From the NCBI RefSeq assembly GCF_021462225.1, contig NC_061805.1:31885958-31949957 (forward strand): a DNA stretch of 64,000 bases, in the 5' to 3' direction. Shown in pieces: positions 1 through 12,069 of the stretch. The stretch is from Girardinichthys multiradiatus (lineage: Eukaryota; Chordata; Actinopteri; Cyprinodontiformes; Goodeidae). The position numbers and the translations under genes are program-made. The notes beneath the pieces were generated by a model. The model saw only the letters and a list, made by a program, of their open reading frames with translations. It ran no database searches and was not told where the DNA came from. Within the stretch, counting starts at the first letter, position 1. Each line of letters begins with the position of its first letter.

Positions 1-1439
1 GTTACTTTTATCAAACTATTCTAAAGTATTTTTTATCCATACAGAAACTCTAATGATTAGGCGACTTTTGAATGCACTAGACTTTTATCAAGGACTTTTA
101 GCATAAAACATGCACATCACAATCTTTTGTTAAAAATGAAGTGTAAGACCTAGTATTTATGTTTATCTGTTTTGAAAAAACATTGTGTTGTTAAGAGCAC
201 CTTAATTGTGCCTGTCAGACCGCTAAAATGTAATCATACTTGCTCCACAGCATATATAGCATTTTGCATAAAGGAAAACTATTCTCTGCAAATCAATGCC
301 TGTCTTTTGACATGACAAACAGCCCATCAGCTGCAGGACCGAAAAATAAACTAATGGACATCAAGTGCTATAAGTGCATACCTCTCTTGTTGTCTTCTGC
401 AGTCAAACAGCAGTGTAATCAATCAGATGAGGAAGTTAAATATCAGTCCAGAGTCTAACCTGTTTGCCGATACGTTTTGAAAGAGTTCAGCAGCACTTAG
501 CGCTCTCCTTGTAATAGGCATGATTAGGGGAATTCATGTTTCCACCTGTGATCAGGCTGTCGTGGAAAACCCCAACTAAATAACAGTTCATAAATACTGA
601 AAGAAGCCTGACAAGACACACACACGATTGAATGGTAATCATGCAAATGATCAGCTGATGGTATCAAATGTTCCAATAAAGGCATAAAATGGGAAATATG
701 CAAAGTAAGGCATCGGCCGTTTCCATGCAGAGGCTGCTTCCCTGAATACAAAGAGGAGGTAAAGGAGTGACTGTAACAGCAAAGAATAACCTTTAAAACA
801 ATGCACTGCTAAAGACATGAGCGCATGTGACACTGAAGGCTGCCATGCTTTCTCACCAAAGTGTGGTCCAATTCAAAGCAGGGTGACCTACTTTTCCCCG
901 TCACTCTCCCTACTGTAGCCCTGCCTCCAAAAGTAGCATCCACTGCAGTCAGGTTTAACAGTGTCCAGTGAAGCCACTCTAGGCGTGCTGTCTGTTGTCT
1001 GCACCCTTTTTTGGTCCATGAATGCATGATTTGAACAAGAAGCTTTTTAGAGCAGGGTTGATAAGACAAATTCTTCCTTTTTTTCAATCATGCTTGTCCT
1101 CTAGAGGTGTCCCCAGTGAAAGATGGGGATGTTACCTTAGATTGCCTCCCTGCCAACAGCAGCTGCCTATTAATTTCCTACCTTCAATGACACCAACAAG
1201 ACATACGGTTCCTCACATCGTTCTATCGTCTCCAGTGGAGAGATAGGTGGGGGATGAGAGCGACGGCTCACATGTATGAACTAAAGAAGGGCTGAATGTG
1301 AAGCCTGTGGTGAGAAAGAACATGAACCAGTTTATATGAATGAGCAGAGAGAATAAAAGTTTCTGACTGAAAGAATTCAATAAAATGAATGGCATCCTTA
1401 TGATCTAATGTGTAATTTCTATGTTTTTATTTTCAAAGC

Positions 1440-1960
1440 AAGTACCACTAGCTCAATCTCTCTGTGTTTATCTGTGGCTCATGCCCGGGCAGGGTCACTT
1501 ATAGAGATATCACCTTTTACTTTGTATACTCTCCTTTTTTATTTTACATAGAAAATACCCCCTGACTATGTGCTTCTGTGTTTAGCTATGTCTCTTTCCT
1601 GCTGCTATCAATACTCTTTGTTTTTCTATCTCATAAAAATTATTCTTGGATCAGTGCTTTTGTGTTTAGCTGTGTCTCCTTTCTAGAATGAACCAGTGAT
1701 GGAGCGAATTCTACTGATAACTTTGCGTACTTTATCTATTTCTATTTTCAAGAGAAAGTACTCCTGAGTGAGTGCTTTTATGCTTAGTGTATGTCTGTTT
1801 TTAGGACAGAATAATCTACATGGCTATTGCTCACAGTAACTTTTTTTTTTCATTTAAGTCTCTTCCCTAACAAATTTACTCCTGGACCAGTCCTTCTGTG
1901 TTTATTATGTCCACCACCTGCCATCTCAGCCTGCAGTTGTTCAAAGTATATGGCCACTCA
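1440..1960 (+). repeat. Degenerate 3' part of an L2-type LINE
   Basis: The stretch repeats phrases such as ctggatcagtgcttctgtgtttagctgtgtctcc, shortened here to the recurring core gtgcttctgtgtttagct. The same phrases occur at 59,440-60,206, which has a clear L2-type tail. No reading frame survives. Assignment is by similarity within the window. Confidence 0.5.
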
Positions 1961-1984
1961 TCCAATTCCAATTCCAATGGGGAC

Positions 1985-3040
1985 AATAAGCAAAATGTAA
2001 ATAAAAACAGAATACAATTATTTGCAAATCCTGTTCAACCTATAAGCAACTGAATACACAACAAAAACAAGATATTTGATGTTCAAACCAATTAATGTTA
2101 CTGTTTTGTTGCAGATAGTCACTTATATTAAATTAGAAACTTGCATTGCGTTCTAAAAATGCTGGGACAAAAGACTGACAGGGACAGTGGAAGAATGCTA
2201 AAAAAAACCTGTTTGAAACATTCCACAGGTGAACAGGTTCATTGGAGACAGGTGAGTGTCAAATGCACAACTTGTCCAACAGTTTAAGAACTATGTTTTG
2301 CACCATATTGTAAGGAATTTAGGGATTTCATTATCTACACTCCATAATATTATCAAAAGATTCAGGGAATCAGGAGAAATCTCTGAATGTAAGCAGCAAG
2401 GCCCAAAAACAACATTGAATGCCTTTGACCTTTGATCCCTCAGGAGGCACTGCATTAAAAACCAACCTCATTCAGTAATGGATATTACCACATGGGTTCA
2501 GGAACTCTTCAGAAAACCATTGTCAGGTAACACAGTTGGTCGCTACATCTACAAGTGCATGGGTATCTATGAAGGAACCATTAATGGTGGGAAAAGATAC
2601 ATACAGGTTTTGGAGCAACATATGCTGCCATCCAAGCAACATCTTTTTCAGGGATGTTCCTGCTTATTTCATCAAGACAATTCCAAGCCACATTCTCCAC
2701 GTGTCACAACAGCGTGGCTTCGTAGTAAAAGAGTGCAGGTACTACACTGACCTGGCTGCAGTCCAGACCTGTCTCGCACTAAGAATGCGTGGCACATCAT
2801 GAAGCGCTAAATACGACAACAGAGACCCCGGACTGCTCAGAAACTACAAATCTTCATCAAGCTAGAATGGGAAAGAATTCCACCTACAAAACAATTAGTG
2901 TTGCAAGCATCAAATTCAAAATGAGTAAATATATGCAAAACAATACATAACAATAATAATTGAATAATAATATAAGATATATAAGATAAACAAGGCTTAT
3001 CAGTTTGAACATTAAATATCCCAATATAGGATGGGTAAGC
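1985..3040 (+). mobile_element. Tc1-like transposon relic with deleted transposase centre
   Basis: The left end (gcaaatcctgttcaacc) and right end (cagtttgaacattaaatatc) resemble the ends of a fish Tc1-like family. The N-terminal transposase part is visible near 2,440-2,560 and joins straight to C-terminal parts near 2,570-2,880, so the middle, including the first catalytic Asp, is missing. Frameshifts and stops occur throughout. An AT-rich insertion blurs the right end. Boundaries are approximate. Confidence 0.65.
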
Positions 3041-3484
3041 AACAGCAGATCAGAGGAAGAAACAGAGGTAGTGAATGTTGACATGAGGGTGTGTAACCAG
3101 GAAAGTCAACAGCTAATCCTTATTATATCCAGCAGGTGGAGGATCATGTGACACACCATTAGTTTAGTCGCCTGATGGTTGCATATTTTTAAGTTAATAG
3201 GGTATTGTATTATTTTAAGATACACAATAAATACAATGAAATTACTGGAATGCCAAGCACCAAAGAAAGCAAAAATTTTTAGCTTTCTGTCGATTCGCAT
3301 TCTCAGTCATCTTGAATAATGTATGTATTTCATATGTAATTCCATTAATTCCTAATCTTGAACAAAAGGATTACTCCGTCTGTCAACCTACAAACCAATT
3401 TATACAAGAATATAGAAGCATACTCCAGTATTTGAAATGATTCTCGATGTAGGATAATGGTCTATTTCTGAATAGCTCAAGAAC

Positions 3485-3835
3485 ATACATCCATCTATTG
3501 TCTGCATCTGCTCATCCTTGCAGGGTCGGTGCCAAACTTTAACAGTCAAATACACTCTTGACAGGTCACCAGGGCAACACAGAGAGACATGGGGTAAACA
3601 ACCATGCAGACATGCCTAAGGATAATTTTGAGTAACTAATTAACTGATGCATGATAGAAACCCTGCATATATTTGGACTGTGGGAGAAGGCTGAGGTACC
3701 TGGGAAGAATCCAAACTTGTACACCGAAAACATGAAAGCTCCACACAAAAAGGCATGGCTGGCATTTGAACCCAGGATCTTCTTGGTGCAAGGCAACAAT
3801 ATTGCCAGCAGAGCCACTGTGCTGCTGGGAGTCAG
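3485..3835 (-). repeat. SINE-like or tRNA-like interspersed repeat, degenerate
   Basis: The piece begins with catccatctattgtctgc and ends with a tRNA-like B-box relic (catttgaacccaggatc) read on the minus strand. This is the layout of a repeat very common in teleost genomes. No coding potential is seen. Confidence 0.5.
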
Positions 3836-4379
3836 TGCAGTTAGAGTTGTCTTGCATTGAGAAACTGCTCACAGATTAACAGTTCACATTGCCTGCGTGA
3901 AACTTAAACTGGATTCTTGTGAATATACATGATGACCTGCATGTGACGTAAACAATGATTAGTTATGTCCCAACTAAGATATAAAAACAAGGCTAAAGAT
4001 TTGGAGCATTTTTAGTCTGCAGAAACATCTTTTATACATCGGAAGTGAAGAGAATTTAATTAAATAGGGCTGGGTATGATTAGCAAAGCTGTTATATATT
4101 TTTTAAACAATTGGGATAGGTAAGTCATTAAGTTTACATCAATCTGCATCAATACGACCCCTATAGCAGATATGCTAAATAGTAGAATTAATTAGAAAAA
4201 AATAAACTGTGACAAATCAGATCCGCAGAGATTGATTAAATATCTCAAGCAAATACTTAAAAGTAACCTTGATAATACTGAACTACTTTAATCCTTCAGC
4301 CTCCGATCTAGTTTCTTGTTTTATTTGCCTTATTTGAATTGTTCTCACTGTTCTTTGCAGCTAAAATACTATTAAAGAG

Positions 4380-4930
4380 GAAAGAAGATTAATTCTATTG
4401 ACAGATGATAACTGAGAAGGTTGCTTCCAATATCAGTCGGAAGCTCTCCAGTCTGAGAGTCACTCTCTGAGTCTGACACATGACACTGTGACCGACCGCT
4501 CAGGGGCAGAGGGATGGTGACTGAAAAGGAAAAGACGGGCATATGCATCAGTAGCTCTCCTCTGATAGTTCCAAAAAGCATTCCGCTTGTATAATCCTCA
4601 GTCATATGAGTGAGAGTGTGTGAACTCAGATGCTGGACAAGAAAACCGCACAGCCGCCGTTCCGTCCGTGTTCTCCTCCTATTTCTGTCTGCAGAGGTCA
4701 CGCAAAAAGCGCTCCACTCTGCTGCCTGACAAGCATGAGTGTGTCTATCCTCCGTCTCTTCTCCTCATGCCCTGTTGGCTCTCAGATCATTGGTGTCAAA
4801 GGCAGTCATTGTTCCTCTCATCAGCATGAAAATATTAACTCCACCACCATTCACACAGCTCCACAAAAGCATGTGTTCTGCCTGGGTGTCTACTCGCTCA
4901 TTAGCTTTGTTCTGGTCTGCTGAGGTCCAC
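4380..4930 (-). other. Unassigned higher-GC stretch in gas2l1 intron
   Basis: A 109-codon minus frame (4,372-4,701) covers an acidic run, SDSESDSQTGELPTDIG. A cag acceptor-like site precedes part of it, near 4,523. I recognise no family and no repeat. It could be a cassette exon, a non-coding regulatory element or chance. Confidence 0.2.
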
Positions 4931-5484
4931 CAACTTCTAATAAAGATCAACCAGTTCTATAATGGATAAGAGCAAAAACAAACCCTGGGATAAAACAACA
5001 AAAAGGCATGTTTGCAGCTGCTGCAGAATTATCTCTTTCAGAGATTCAAAAAGTCTTGGTTTTTTAACATCTCAGAGGTCGTATGTGAGGAAGAGCAAGA
5101 ATTTGTGGGTGACGGGCTTCCTGACCTCTTAGTTGAAAAGGAATTTCTCAGTATGTGCATGGTCACACTCTCACCACAAAATATCTTAAACACTGAAATG
5201 ACACTTATAGAGAGACTGCTTCACGTTTCACACATTTCTTGTGTTTTACTGTGGGAGAAATCCGGATTTTCAACAAATTTCAAAATAAAGGACAAATTAC
5301 ACTATTTTATATTTACTCTGGGTCAAGGTTAAATGGATCATTTCTGTGGGAAAGTGTATTCTTTTATCCTGGGGGAATGCTTACTGGCAAATCAACTATC
5401 TGCTTACACATGTGAGTAGTGAGATCAGCATATTAATATCTCATGAGGTAGTTATGACACATTTTGTTTGCCTGTAGGGAAATA

Positions 5485-6563
5485 CAGGTGCATCTCATTA
5501 AATTAGAATGTCATTGATAAGTTCATTTATTTCAGCAAATTAATTTAGGGAAGAAAACTTATATTTTAGCTTCATTACACAGAGAAGGATACGTTTCAAA
5601 TTATTCTTTCTGTTAATGGTGTTGATTATGTCTTACAGCTAATAGGACCAATAAAAAAATCATTTTTATTACAGCAATGTCAAATAACTAATAACTATGT
5701 TTAAGTACAATACAGTATATACACTCAGTGTTTGGTCAGGGATCCCTTAACATAAATTACAGCACCACTATGCCACCAGCGTGGCATAGAGATGATCAGC
5801 CTGTGGCACTGCTGAGGTGTTAAGGAAGCCCAGGTTACTTTACTAGTGATGTTAAGCTCGTCTCCATTGTTGGTTCTGGCGTACTTCATAAATTCTTTGT
5901 GGGGTTTACATCAGGCCAGTTGCTTCCCAATCAAGCACACTGATACCAAGGTCCTTAAAGCAACTATCGGTACCGCTGGCAATGTGGACAGGTGCCGAAT
6001 TCTGCTTGAAAATAAAATCTGCATATCCATAGGCATGTCAGCAGAGGGAAAGAAGCGTGAAGTGCTCTAAAATTTCCTGGTAGACAGGACTTAGTGGACC
6101 AACACCAGCAGACGATATGACTCCCCAAACCATCACTTACTGTGGAAACTTCACACTGGACGCTCTGATGTCTGGCTCCAGCACAAGTAGAGAATCTTGT
6201 CCAAACTCCTAAATTGGCTTTAATTCACAATCCTCTGCTTATCCCAGTTGCTTGTGCGGTTTTTGGTATCACACTTTTTCCGTCCACTTAACTTTCCAAT
6301 AATATGCGTGAATACAGCACCCAGCTTCTTTAACAATGACCTTTTGTGGCTTACCCTGTATGTCAGCAATCTTCCTGTGACTTTTTGTATCTTATGCATT
6401 TCGTATTAGAAATAGTGGGTTTTATGTCGTATTTTTGATTTTTAGACAAACTAATTTCATTTAGCTGTAAGACGTAATCATCAAAATATCATTAATGTGT
6501 AATAAAACTATAAAACTTGAGTTTAATTTTTCAATGATGCTCTAATGTACTGAGATGCACCTT
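5485..6563 (-). mobile_element. Tc1-like transposon relic (CAGGTGCATCTCA ends)
   Basis: The left end, caggtgcatctcattaaat, is mirrored by tgagatgcacctt at the right end, and both are flanked by TA. Internal similarity to the relic at 26,120-26,560 (atgatcagcctgtggca) indicates a minus-oriented, badly decayed transposase at about 5,730-6,350. No long frame remains. Confidence 0.7.
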
Positions 6564-6624
6564 TAGCGATTAAAAACAGCAAATAACGATGTAAAGAAAC
6601 TTCATAATTTCAGCAACAACTCAC

Positions 6625-7326
6625 CAGCTCATCCAAATTTCGCATGTCACACAAAACTCTCTTCTGGGGCCAGACGTACGGCTCTGGATCTGGTTCCTCT
6701 TCATCCTCCACACTCTGACAGCTCTCCTTCCGACTGTAACACCTGCTGGGTGAGCTCTCCTCGGCTGGCTGAACTCCCTCGGCCCGCAGGCTCTCCTGAT
6801 CCCGGATCTCCTCTTCGATCTCCTCCTCCAGCTGGATTAGCATGGGGGCCAGCATGCCAAACTTGGACCCCCGCCGCGCCACCTCCAGGAGACACAGGAT
6901 GAAATTCTTCTCGTTGCATCTCTCCACCAGGTCGTTGGTCTCAAACATGAGGACGTCCTTGATCCAGAGCTCCTGCCTGCACCATGTGATGAAGTTAGAC
7001 ACGTTATCCCGCGCCAGGAACGAGCCGGGGATGACATTTCGCGACTGGAAGACAACATCCTTAGATGGCACCTTCATGGACTTCGCAGCCTCCGGGTACT
7101 CCAACTGGAATTCCTGCGCGGCTCGGTTCACGTTGTTGGCGTGCCGACACAGGGCGCAGCCCGTCCCCAGCGCATCCATGAAGGTGTCCGCGGTGACATC
7201 CAGATCGTAGAGGGTCTTCAGCCATTCAGCCAGGTCCTCCTTCATGGCATAAAGATATTCTTCGCTGGATTTAAAGGGCCGGATGCTCTTAGAGGCGGCA
7301 GACTGAATGTTGCTCTGATCAGCCAT
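6625..7326 (-). CDS. gas2l1: Growth-arrest-specific 2-like 1, first coding exon (partial gene)
   Basis: GAS2L1 links actin filaments to microtubule plus ends. This exon encodes 234 residues from ATG to a donor (CTG followed by gtgagt) at a codon boundary. Residues about 25-150 form a calponin-homology domain, the actin-binding part, with the GAS2-family stretches EDLAEWLKTLYDLDV, IPGSFLARDNVSNFITWCR and VLMFETNDLVERCNEKN. An acidic linker follows, and the exon ends at MRNLDEL, where family members run on into the microtubule-binding GAR domain. No GAR-domain exon was found at lower coordinates, so the rest should lie off the left edge. The ATG is the first one in the open frame and gives the family start MAD. 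It could be gas2l2 instead; synteny with ewsr1 favours gas2l1. Confidence 0.9.
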
Positions 7327-7900
7327 ATTGTCAGGTTTTGTATCAATAAAGTCTTACCTGATCATCCCCGACTGTCTCATTGCATAACTACACTTTGAAG
7401 ACTCATCCGCAAAACGAAGCGCAAAGACAGTTTTGACGCACCCATGCTTATTTGCATGTGCGCTTTTGTACTGGAGCTAATTGAAGACAGGCTTTGTGTT
7501 GTCAGGAGCATATCGGGATGCGGGGCGGTCGTGGCGCATGGATGCGTTTTCCGGATGTCTGCGAAACCCGCTTCCTCTACCGAGCTCATCGCAAGGTTCC
7601 GAGGAGTGGGAGCGGAAAAATGGATCAGTCCTGGTGTGCCGACGCTCATCCGATCCCCAGTTAATCTACCCGATGACCGCTGGTTCCCGTCGGCCACGCA
7701 TTTCCACGTGTCGCCATGTCTGTCCGAGGCCCGCCAGCTCCTTGTCGGGAGAAATCACGGCCACTGAGCAGCTCCCAGTCCACAGCTCATTTCCCTGCAA
7801 ACAGGCTCAGCCCATGTCGCACCGCCTCTTGCGCTGAATATGTTGACCTGCTGCAGCTTAAACCAGCAGAGCGACTCGGAGGCACATCCCATTATGAGGG
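7327..7900 (-). promoter_or_regulatory. gas2l1: gas2l1 5' UTR and probable promoter, GC-rich
   Basis: Base composition rises sharply upstream of the gas2l1 start, with many CpG dinucleotides between about 7,430 and 7,800, as in a vertebrate CpG-island promoter. No clear acceptor lies just before the ATG, so the coding exon may also carry the 5' UTR. Open frames here on both strands are explained by the composition. The transcription start is not resolvable by eye. Confidence 0.45.
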
Positions 7901-10900
7901 ATAAACGCTGGAAGAGGAAAACTTAACCCTATGTTCACCAAATCAGCCCTGAACAAAGTGTCTGATGGACCAGTATATTCCTGAAATTATTGAATCTCAT
8001 CTTGTTCAAAACTGACTTTAAGAGTGACAATTCAGATTCAAAAATAATCCAAAACTATCACGTCCTTTATTAGTGTAAATATGCTTCCTGAATTCATTTG
8101 TTTCTGTAATTGATAAAGTATGAACATATTAAAGCGACTTAAGACACAGAGCCTCTAAATATTGGATACTATCGTATAGCTACAGCATTTTGATAACGTG
8201 TAAACTTTGGCACATCACAAACACAAGCTTTATGTTATTGAGATTTTATGTAACAGAAAAATACAAGGGACTGCATGACTGGGGATCGAAAAGAAAAGGA
8301 TACATGATTCCTAATTCTTAAAAAATAAAAACAACAACTAAAAAAATGGGCTATGAATTTGTATTTACTCTGATGATACCCCTACATAAAATCCGGCACA
8401 ACCAGCTGGCTTCAGAAGACACATAATTAGGTAAACAAAGTCCATCAGCGAGTAGGCTTATAAAAACTCTGGATGAGCTGCGGTAAACAGGACCATCCCT
8501 TGTAGGAAATAAAACTAAAAAATAGAGCAGAGGTGCACCTTCCACCAAGATGACGACCCTAAAACATTTAGCTAGAGCAACAAAGGTATGGTTTATAGCA
8601 AGCCATATTCATGTGCTAGAATGGCCCAGTCAAAGTCCAGTACGAACTTGAAAACTGATGTTCACAGAGACTCCTCATCTAATCTGAGTTTGCGCTATAT
8701 TGCAAAGAAGAACCGGTAATAAAATGTCTAAAGATGTGCAAAGCTGCCATAGACATACCCCCCAAAAGACCTCCAGCTCTAAATGCGGTGACAAGGTTAT
8801 TATAGTACAAGTGTTAGTGTTGAATACAAATGTACGCTTTTTTCAGGTTTTTATGGGAATAACAGAAAAACAATATCCAGTGTCTGTCTTGTTTTCACTT
8901 CACAATTATGTGCTATCTTGAATAAGTCTATTACTTACAACATTTTGAAGTTTTTGGTTGCAAAATTATATAGTACAAAATGTTAAGGGGTATGAATTCT
9001 TCTGCAAGGCACAGTACCAGCTGTAAACTCAGACCTGTACTTCACTTTATTGTCTTACCAATGATGAAGAGATAGTTGGGATAGAAGTACTGATGACCTT
9101 ATCCAGATGATTACAGGTTTGTTGGCTTGTTACAAATTAACAACCTACTATAAGACGTTACAATACCTTTAAACTTTAAGACAGAAGACTGAGACCAATG
9201 AGATAATCCAATTTTCAAGAGTTACTCAGGCTGGTAACAAAGTACACAAAACAATCAGCAAAGATAGGAGCACATGGGCACATGGATATGCTATGGGCGT
9301 GATAACGTTTTTGTTATTTATTTACAGCTGAACAAACAAGTTTGCTACAAATGCAAGGAGAGCAGTCAGCACCTGAATGATTTGCTGAAGATTTAATAGT
9401 AACAGTAACCAAAGATCCACAGTAAAAAAAAACAAAAGGCAACACAGGTCCTACATGATGAATTTAATGCTCTTTTAGGTTGATTCATTGTGTAAAATTC
9501 AGGAAAATAAAGAGAAAGTAATTTGCAATACTGGCATTGATTGATAAGAAATAACTTAGCTGATAAAACTGAAAAATGATGAACTTGGTTTCAGTGCTGT
9601 ATATCCAGGGATGGGCATGCTTACCACCCGCTCAGTTAAGTCACTAAAAACAGTAGCTGCTTTAAACCCGCATAAGCAAAATGTCTTGCAATTGTAACAT
9701 AATGTATAGCAGCTGACCCGGAGTTTGAGGTCTTCTGGTCATATTTTTAGTGGCAGTGTTTTCAGCAAAATACCTTCTTATTTGTTTGGACAACAGCCAG
9801 ACACATGGCTTCAATATATGATTCAATGTTGTTTAACTGAAAAATATGAAAGGATATTTTAAAGGCTTCACTACTGACAGCGCATGATGCTCAAAGAACT
9901 GGATAACAGCCTTCAGTGCAAATTTCAAGGTTTCACAGTATTTAAAAAGAATGGATAATGAAGCAGAAAGAAAAGACGAGCAAAAACAGAAACAGATAAA
10001 TTTAGGAGTTTTACATTGCTTATTGCACAGGTTATTATGATTTAGACATTGAAAACATTTCAACGCAAGACTTGCTTCTCGTAAGAATAAGTCCAATAGG
10101 CCTCTTTCAGCTGTCTGACAGGCAGTGTGCAGCAACAGGTGAGTGAGGAGTAGTGCTACGAGAAATTTCCAGTCATTAAAGACTTCAATTAGCTTAAAAT
10201 GAACCGATGAAAGTTTTCAGTACTTTTAAAACCACAACTTTTTAAAACCTTGGTATGACTTCAACAACTGACCCAGCTCTAACCCAGACACAGTATCAGT
10301 TTTCACAAATCTCAGGGTCACAATTTTAGACTGTTCTAATAGGCTGGATGCTCCTGCTAGTCGTTAATTTAAGAGTGAAAAGAAAGTTGGTTGGCTGCTG
10401 CATCGATTTCTACCGTTGAATATCTTTTTAAATGCAGCGAAGCTTTTCAGTCCAAACATCATTAGCCCCGAATGGTAGGTTTATGTTCTGCACCCTAAGA
10501 GTTAATCACAGATCTACATTCCACAGAAAATGTCTACTCAAAGTCTTTGGAATATAAAGTCTAAGGAACAAAAATGTTTTGTTTATTGCTGCAATGTCTT
10601 TTTGTTCTTTAGCATTTTAAGGCCAAACCAATGTTTGAAGTCCCTCTGCATCATTTACTCAACTCACCATCTTCTGATTTCACATAAATCTGTAATTTGA
10701 AGGTTCAAAATTTTCCAACTGGAAATTTGGTGAAAAACCTTTTTGAAATCTTAGCCTGCTCTTGATTGGACAGGCTGCTGTGTACTCTTCCACTGTGCCT
10801 ACTAAAATTAAGAGCAAGGTCATTTCAAGTAAGGAGAACTTGTTTTCATTTGAAAAGACGCAAACAAGGAGGGGGAGAGAGGAACAGAGAGAAAAGTAGG

Positions 10901-11720
10901 AGGGAGGTGGGACGGGCTGATGAGATCATTTTCTGGGCCTGGATGAATCAGCTTTTCTGTCAGTAAAGAGAAGTGTGTAGCAGAAAGGTGACTAAAGTAA
11001 GGGGGAACGATTTTAAGACGCCAGTTGAAGCTGAGCTTCCTGCTCTGTGAGAAAATGATTTCATCAAGTTAAAAGAAAACAGGAACAAAGTTTCCAGGAC
11101 AAACCTTAAATGATCAACTACTTAAATCACATACTTAAGTACTTCAATGCTGAGGAAACTTGAAAGAGGTTAAACCAGTGAATAGGAATAACTTATTGCT
11201 ATATCTAAAAAAAAAACAAACAAAAAAAGTACCATCTACTAATCTTTAAAATATTCAAAATGTGAACTCATTGACCCTAAACTAAAAAGGATTTTTTTTT
11301 TTTTTACAAATAAACAATTTCATGTTTATACATTTATGGTCTCCATGTATATTTCAAATGAAAGTCATATCCTTTATTTCTTGTATTTTACTTTTAACGT
11401 TGCCATACAGTCAAAGCAGGAAGTTTCATTCCAGTTTGCGCCACCTACTGGCAAGAAAAAGAATAATCGAGGTGCTTCATCTTTACATCACAACGGCAAC
11501 TCCCTTGAACTGTAAATATTGCTTTTAGAATTTCATGCCTTTTTTCCCAAAAAGAGACTTTTGATATTTGAATTGCCAAACACTTCCACTAACCAATCAT
11601 GTACCTTATGGGAATTTTAATTTGATCAGGAAGCCTGCATTTAAATTCTCGCTTTGACGGTAAAAGGAAATAATGGCATAATTCCAGCTTTCAGGCAGTT
11701 AAACTGAGTATGTCCACAAG
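7901..11720. other. Intergenic region between gas2l1 and ewsr1
   Basis: Apart from the Tc1-like relic at 8,200-9,012, this AT-rich stretch shows no gene. Single short frames, for example 9,833-10,135 minus, lack recognisable domains. Confidence 0.5.
8200..9012 (+). mobile_element. Tc1-like relic, internally deleted (CAGTGCCTTGCAAAAG family)
   Basis: The 5' part (ttattgagattttatgtaac, gataccccta) and 3' part (aatggcccagtcaaagtcc, tctgcaaggcacagta) of a Tc1-like family common in this window are joined with most of the transposase missing. No frame survives. Relatives lie at 24,240, 27,538, 33,500, 36,420, 42,990, 54,510, 57,027 and 60,580. Confidence 0.6.
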
Positions 11721-11743
11721 CAAAAAGGTGAAATTCACAAAAT

Positions 11744-11749
11744 TTTATT
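11744..11749 (-). terminator. ewsr1: ewsr1 polyadenylation signal AATAAA
   Basis: A canonical hexamer on the minus strand lies about 285 bases past the ewsr1 stop and implies a short 3' UTR (about 11,725-12,032). Confidence 0.65.
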
Positions 11750-12032
11750 TGCCAAGTTTGTCATTGTACAACTTAAGTAATGGGAAAGGAGGGACAGTTA
11801 CATCAATCAATGGAAAATACTGCATTTACGATACAATGTCAAACCTAATGTTCATATTTAAAAAACAAAAACATGCACAATACAGGATGCAGCGTAAACA
11901 CTAACTAAAAAAAGAAAATTAAAACGGTAACCAGAGTGGACAAACTGCACAGGTTGTCAAAATATGGAATCATAAATTAAAACTTCTTTTAAAAATGAAA
12001 TTCCACAACAGGAACAATCGAGAAGTTTTCCT

Positions 12033-12069
12033 TCAGTAAGGCCGGTCTCTACGCTCCTGGCGATGGTCC
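12033..12069 (-). CDS. ewsr1: ewsr1 coding exon 15 (PY-NLS, stop)
   Basis: Encodes [11 protein letters not shown] and TGA, the transportin-binding PY-type localisation signal of FET proteins. Confidence 0.95.

Larger units (their letters stand above)
1..6624. other. gas2l1 intron 1 (partial), repeat-rich
   Basis: This stretch lies downstream of the gas2l1 donor and runs off the left edge. It holds an old L2-type tail, two Tc1-like relics and a SINE-like relic, listed separately. I see no coding exon on either strand in 1-1,400 or 3,850-5,480. The 4,380-4,930 part is less AT-rich and matches no repeat I know. Confidence 0.6.

Noticed and set aside
7377..7837. Several 100+ codon frames on both strands
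   Set aside because: GC-rich promoter composition; no domain, and the frames overlap on both strands.
9833..10135. 100-codon minus frame between gas2l1 and ewsr1
   Set aside because: No domain, no splice context, biased toward Phe/Leu/Cys as expected for AT-rich chance frames.
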